Part shown: positions 60,806 to 64,000 of the stretch, in pieces | How positions within the stretch are numbered: position 1 is the stretch's first letter | How the letters are laid out: each line of letters starts with the position of its first letter | Source: Hymenobacter piscis | GTDB taxonomy: Bacteria; Bacteroidota; Bacteroidia; Cytophagales; Hymenobacteraceae | Reading direction: 5' to 3' | Assembly: GCF_018760735.1 (NCBI RefSeq) | Contig: NZ_JAHHZN010000013.1 | Span: forward strand, 46,461 to 110,460 | DNA length: 64,000 nt | The notes under the pieces: model-generated | The model's input: only the letters and a program-made list of their open reading frames with translations | What the model was told of the DNA's origin: nothing | Database searches by the model: none | Made by a program: the position numbers and the translations under genes

Positions 60806-63397
60806 TTACTTCCCCAACGACACCATATTGGTCAAAATCCGGTAGGCACCCGGTACGCCGGCGGGCAGCTCGCGGAACAGCGAGAGGCCGGTGTAGATGT
60901 AGTGGCCCTTGCCGTAATCGGCGACCAGGATGGCGCCTTCGCGGGCGGGCTCGTCGGGGTCGTGGCTGCTGATGACGGTCTGGTAGCGGGGGTCCCACTT
61001 CTCGGGGTAGTAGAGGCCCTGCTCCTGCACCCAGCCGGTGAAATCCTGGGGCGTAATACGGTTGGGAGAGTTGAGCAGGGGCTGTTTGGGGTTGAGCAAG
61101 GTCACGGGCGCGTCTTCCACCGTCACCCGGTCGCGGCTGAGGGTGAGCGGGTAGGGACCGATTTCGGGCAGCACCGTGCCGCGGTTCACCACGTACTGCA
61201 CCACCAGGTTGCCCCCGTTTTCGACGTACTTGAGCAGGGCCGGCTGGCGGGTTTTGAGCTGGTCGACGGTGTTGTAGGCCCGGATGCCGAGCACCACGGC
61301 GTCGAAGCGGCGCAGGCTGGTTTCGGTGAGGTCCTCGGGCTTGAGCAGCGTGACGGTGTAGCCGATCTGGCGCAGGGCCTCGGGCACCTCGTCGCCGGCC
61401 CCCATCAGGTAGCCGATTTGCTGGCCCTTGCGCTTGAGGTCGAGCTTCACGAGCGGGGCGGTGGCTTCGGGGAACAGCGTTTGGGTCGGGATGTGGTTGT
61501 AGGCAATGGTCTGGTAGCCGCGTGAGTACGCCTGACCGTCCACGGTGGCCACGGCCCGTAGCTCGGCTTTGCCCTCTTTAGCGCCCGCACCGGGCCGTAC
61601 TTGGAACTGCACGGTCTGTTCGGCGTCTTTGGCGGCGAGGTCGAACGGTAGGCTGGCCGGCTCGGCAACCCAGCCGGCGGGCAGCGTGAGGGCCACGCTG
61701 CCCTTCACGCCCGCCTTGCCGGCCCGCAGCGTCACGGGCACCGTTTTGGGTTGGGTGTCGGCAAACACAAAAGCCTGCCCGCCGATGTTCACCATCACCG
61801 GCGGCACCACCGTCAGCGGCTCATAGATTTCGCCCTGTACGGGGTCGGTGTGCTTGTATTGCACAGGGACGCTCATAAGAATCCAGTGCTCCTTACCTAA
61901 CGCCACCCTGAAATTCAATGTGGCCACCGGCTTATTCTCCGCATTGAGAATATCGTGTATCTCCTGCACTTTGTACATACCTGTCGTACCAGGTTCCCGA
62001 AGCCAGTATGGCTGTGAGATTGTAGCGTCCCTGAAAGCTCCTAGATTCAATGAGCCTTTTACCGATTTACCAGGTGCTAATTGAGTAGCTGTGGAGTCAC
62101 GATAAGGCCGCTCTTTCACAAACAAGTTTTGGATAGGAGAAGGAACGTTTGCACTCCATTTATTCGCGAGCGGATCAACTGTTATATTCCAAGCCTTAAA
62201 AGGCAAACCAGAGCGATTCAATATTTCATAATTGATTTTCGTTACGATATCCTGCCCGCTGGCAATTGTAGCTTCCGTTGCTATTGCTTCTGCATAAATA
62301 CCCGCACAGGCCAGTATTAGCTCATTAACCTCTGATACTTTCTGAGTTAAAACACCAACCATTGGGTTGTCCGGCTTAATTACTTCGACCATCTTTTCCC
62401 GCACCTTTAGCAGCCCCGCCACGCTCGCCGCTGGATTCGCCGCGTCGTAGTTCCGAATCACCTCATCCACTAGCTTGCCCACGGCCGCGCCGCCGGGTAC
62501 GCGGTTCCAGGTCAGGTCCACGCCGTCGAACAGGTCGGTTTTGGCGGGCTCGCCTTTCAGGAGCTGGAAATACTCCGGGGCCTCGCCACGCTGGGCGCTG
62601 CTGCCGAAACCCTGGCTTTTGTGGCTGGAGCGGCTCTCGGCGGCAATTTCGCCGTAGCTGCGGCCCAGCAGGGCATTGTAGCCGCCCGCATCGAGCTGGA
62701 AGTACTGGCTCATGTCCTCGCCGGACTTCACGAAGAAGCTGCCGGTGTTCCAGAGCAGGCGCCTAGCCTGCCAAGGCTTTGTATAAGCACTTAGCTGCTC
62801 GGGGAATCGCTTGGGGTCGGCGGCGGCGGAAAAGGCCTCGATGGCCAGCATGGCCGAAGCCGTGTGGTGGCCGTGGCCGGCGCGGGCGTCGGGCGGGAAG
62901 CGGGTAATCAGCACGTCGGGCCGGCGCTGCCGGATCACCCAGACCATATCCGAGAGCACCTGCTCCTTGTCCCAGATGGTGAAGGTTTCGGCGGCCGTTT
63001 TCGAGAAGCCGAAGTCGTTGGCCCGGGTGAAGAACTGCCGGCCCCCGTCGATGCGGCGGGCCGCCAGCAGCTCCTGGGTCCGGATCACGCCCAGGCCCTC
63101 GCGCAGCTCGGGGCCAATGAGGTTCTGGCCCCCGTCGCCGCGGGTGCAGCTCAGGTAGCCGGTTTCCACGAGGCGGCCGTTGGCCAGGTAGGCAATCAGG
63201 CGGGTGTTCTCGTCGTCGGGGTGGGCCGCAATGTAGAGGGCCGAGCCCAGCACGTTGAGTTTCTTGAGCCCCAGCAGAATCTCCGAGGACGACCACGTTT
63301 TGGGCGCCTGGGCCTGGGCGGTGAATGTGTGAATGAGTGAATGCGTGAGTAGTATCAGCCAGACGGCGGCGGTGCGGAAGGGTTGGCGGAGAGTCAT
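60806..63397 (-). CDS. Large secreted PIG-L/LmbE-family protein with mosaic middle
   Basis: 863 residues; signal peptide to about residue 30 (IHTFTAQAQ). The PIG-L domain (45-300) has the zinc motif AHPDDE at 58-63, with GDGGQN and GHGHHTASA (third ligand). PIG-L enzymes deacetylate N-acetylglucosamine-type sugars. Further beta domains follow (NEW-like, about 520-640) and a final ThuA/GAT-like region (VVLGIRAYNTVDQL, NGGNLVVQY). DNA coding residues about 332-512 (61860-62400) is far richer in A+T than the rest while the frame stays open. A TATCTTTA word at 63427-63434 is the likely promoter. Confidence 0.85.
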   Translation of the reverse strand: MTLRQPFRTAAVWLILLTHSLIHTFTAQAQAPKTWSSSEILLGLKKLNVLGSALYIAAHPDDENTRLIAYLANGRLVETGYLSCTRGDGGQNLIGPELREGLGVIRTQELLAARRIDGGRQFFTRANDFGFSKTAAETFTIWDKEQVLSDMVWVIRQRRPDVLITRFPPDARAGHGHHTASAMLAIEAFSAAADPKRFPEQLSAYTKPWQARRLLWNTGSFFVKSGEDMSQYFQLDAGGYNALLGRSYGEIAAESRSSHKSQGFGSSAQRGEAPEYFQLLKGEPAKTDLFDGVDLTWNRVPGGAAVGKLVDEVIRNYDAANPAASVAGLLKVREKMVEVIKPDNPMVGVLTQKVSEVNELILACAGIYAEAIATEATIASGQDIVTKINYEILNRSGLPFKAWNITVDPLANKWSANVPSPIQNLFVKERPYRDSTATQLAPGKSVKGSLNLGAFRDATISQPYWLREPGTTGMYKVQEIHDILNAENKPVATLNFRVALGKEHWILMSVPVQYKHTDPVQGEIYEPLTVVPPVMVNIGGQAFVFADTQPKTVPVTLRAGKAGVKGSVALTLPAGWVAEPASLPFDLAAKDAEQTVQFQVRPGAGAKEGKAELRAVATVDGQAYSRGYQTIAYNHIPTQTLFPEATAPLVKLDLKRKGQQIGYLMGAGDEVPEALRQIGYTVTLLKPEDLTETSLRRFDAVVLGIRAYNTVDQLKTRQPALLKYVENGGNLVVQYVVNRGTVLPEIGPYPLTLSRDRVTVEDAPVTLLNPKQPLLNSPNRITPQDFTGWVQEQGLYYPEKWDPRYQTVISSHDPDEPAREGAILVADYGKGHYIYTGLSLFRELPAGVPGAYRILTNMVSLGK

Positions 63398-63426
63398 GCG
63401 GAAGCTTGGAAGAACGGCGGAGCGGG

Positions 63427-63434
63427 TAAAGATA
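63427..63434 (-). promoter_or_regulatory. -7 promoter word TATCTTTA for the PIG-L gene
   Basis: TATCTTTA on the minus strand, 29 bp before ATG 63397. Confidence 0.5.
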
Positions 63435-63477
63435 CGGGCCGGCGCCGGGGGTTGCAGCGCCGGGGCGCGGCATAGAG

Positions 63478-63620
63478 GCTGTTTAGAAAGTCGAAAAGTT
63501 TGTCATCCTGAGCGCAGCGAAGGACCTTACCACGTCTGAGCCGCCATTGTGCCGCCATGATAAGGTCCTTCGCTGCGCTCAGGATGACAGACTCTTAAAA
63601 AGGCCGACTTTGTAAACAGC
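63478..63620. repeat. HPERSEG-type palindrome with outer inverted arms
   Basis: Inner arms 63501-63532 and 63558-63589 (core CCTGAGCGCAGCGAAGGACC). Outer arms GCTGTTTAGAAAGTCG (63478-63493) and CGACTTTGTAAACAGC (63605-63620) are separated from them by short spacers. The left outer arm is the same word as at 7567-7580. Confidence 0.9.
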
Positions 63621-64000
63621 TTCATAGGAAACAAGCAACATAGCCAAGGCTTTTTACCCAGTTAAGTAGCTTTTTTACCCATCTTAAGTCATTTTTTAGC
63701 CACATCTTGTTTATTTTTAGCCAGCTGATGAACCAATACAACCCCGTTTGATAGCTTTAAAACGATTTATAGGATGTTTTTGCCCTCAATCTGCTCCAGT
63801 TTAGCCCTTAGCTGATTGTACAGAGCCACTTACTTGTTGTTTTTGACTCTGTGCTGATGTTATTGCCCCGGCTTACTCTACCCTACTATTTTAGTTGGCT
63901 GATAGCGAGCGACTTTCCAGCTAATCCAGCGCATTAGGGCCTCCACCATGCGGGCCATGGGTTCGTGCGGGCTCGTGGCGGGGCGGGTGAGTTGGCGTAA
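63621..64000 (-). other. AT-rich end of window; possible gene end at 63878-64000
   Basis: 63621-63877 is AT-rich with scattered TTTTTAGCC and TTTTTTACCC words and no gene. On the minus strand a frame is open from the window edge to TAG at 63880-63878 (41 codons, MARMVEALMRWISWKVARYQ). It could be the 3' end of a gene beyond the window; no family is recognised. Confidence 0.35.

Noticed and set aside
63878..64000. Transposase C-terminus at the window edge
   Set aside because: Only 41 codons are visible and they match no transposase motif I know.

Overview
The window reads as a chromosome segment of a GC-rich Bacteroidota bacterium, most likely Hymenobacter or a close relative in the Cytophagales. 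The signs are a SusD/RagB-type lipoprotein, type IX secretion C-terminal domains, a fused SerB-SerA enzyme, DUF2059/DUF2911/DUF983 proteins, the Bacteroidota -7 promoter word (TAnnTTTG, often TATCTTTA), and almost no Shine-Dalgarno sequences. The genus is inferred from style, not from a marker gene.

Layout. 1-3400: end of a SusD-like gene, a lipoprotein and an acyl-CoA ligase. 3500-10900, all minus strand: a DUF2059 protein, a NagX-like membrane acetyltransferase, a long NagB fused to a PIG-L deacetylase-like domain, a DigH-like peptidoglycan glycosidase, a D-Ala-D-Ala dipeptidase-like protein with altered active-site residues, and a small disordered protein. This set looks like cell-wall amino-sugar turnover. 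11000-17400: a protein with a plug-like tail, a rhomboid protease, a lipase-like hydrolase carrying an in-frame repeat array, and a secreted metalloprotease. 17500-29700: alpha-glucan metabolism (GH31, GlgB, a GH13 enzyme, half a glycosyltransferase) with gamma-glutamyltransferase, an AraC regulator and small proteins. 29700-36700: a class D beta-lactamase, an aldo/keto reductase, a GNAT enzyme, DUF421, a VOC protein, SerB-SerA and two small proteins. 36720-38790: a lower-GC Eco29kI-like restriction-modification island. 38800-47200: DacB, secreted and lipid-anchored proteins, a GAF protein, two PAP2 phosphatases around a tRNA-Leu(CAG), and a methyltransferase. 47200-64000: an M61 peptidase, a GlgC-like enzyme, a metallo-beta-lactamase-fold hydrolase, two sodium:solute symporters (one with an overlapping 45-residue membrane ORF), a TonB-domain protein, an ABC exporter, a tandem pair of small membrane proteins, a DUF2911 protein and a large PIG-L protein.

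The most unusual signal is not a gene. After many stop codons there are tandem arrays of 7-nt or 8-nt words. Their first unit begins at the nucleotide directly after the stop codon in at least 11 places. The arrays are often mirrored by inverted copies and may enclose a long palindrome of the kind often mistranslated as 'HPERSEG'. These elements sit downstream of genes and are missing from all nine divergent promoter gaps. One array has been built in frame into a hydrolase gene.

All calls come from reading sequence and remembered family motifs. No search was run.
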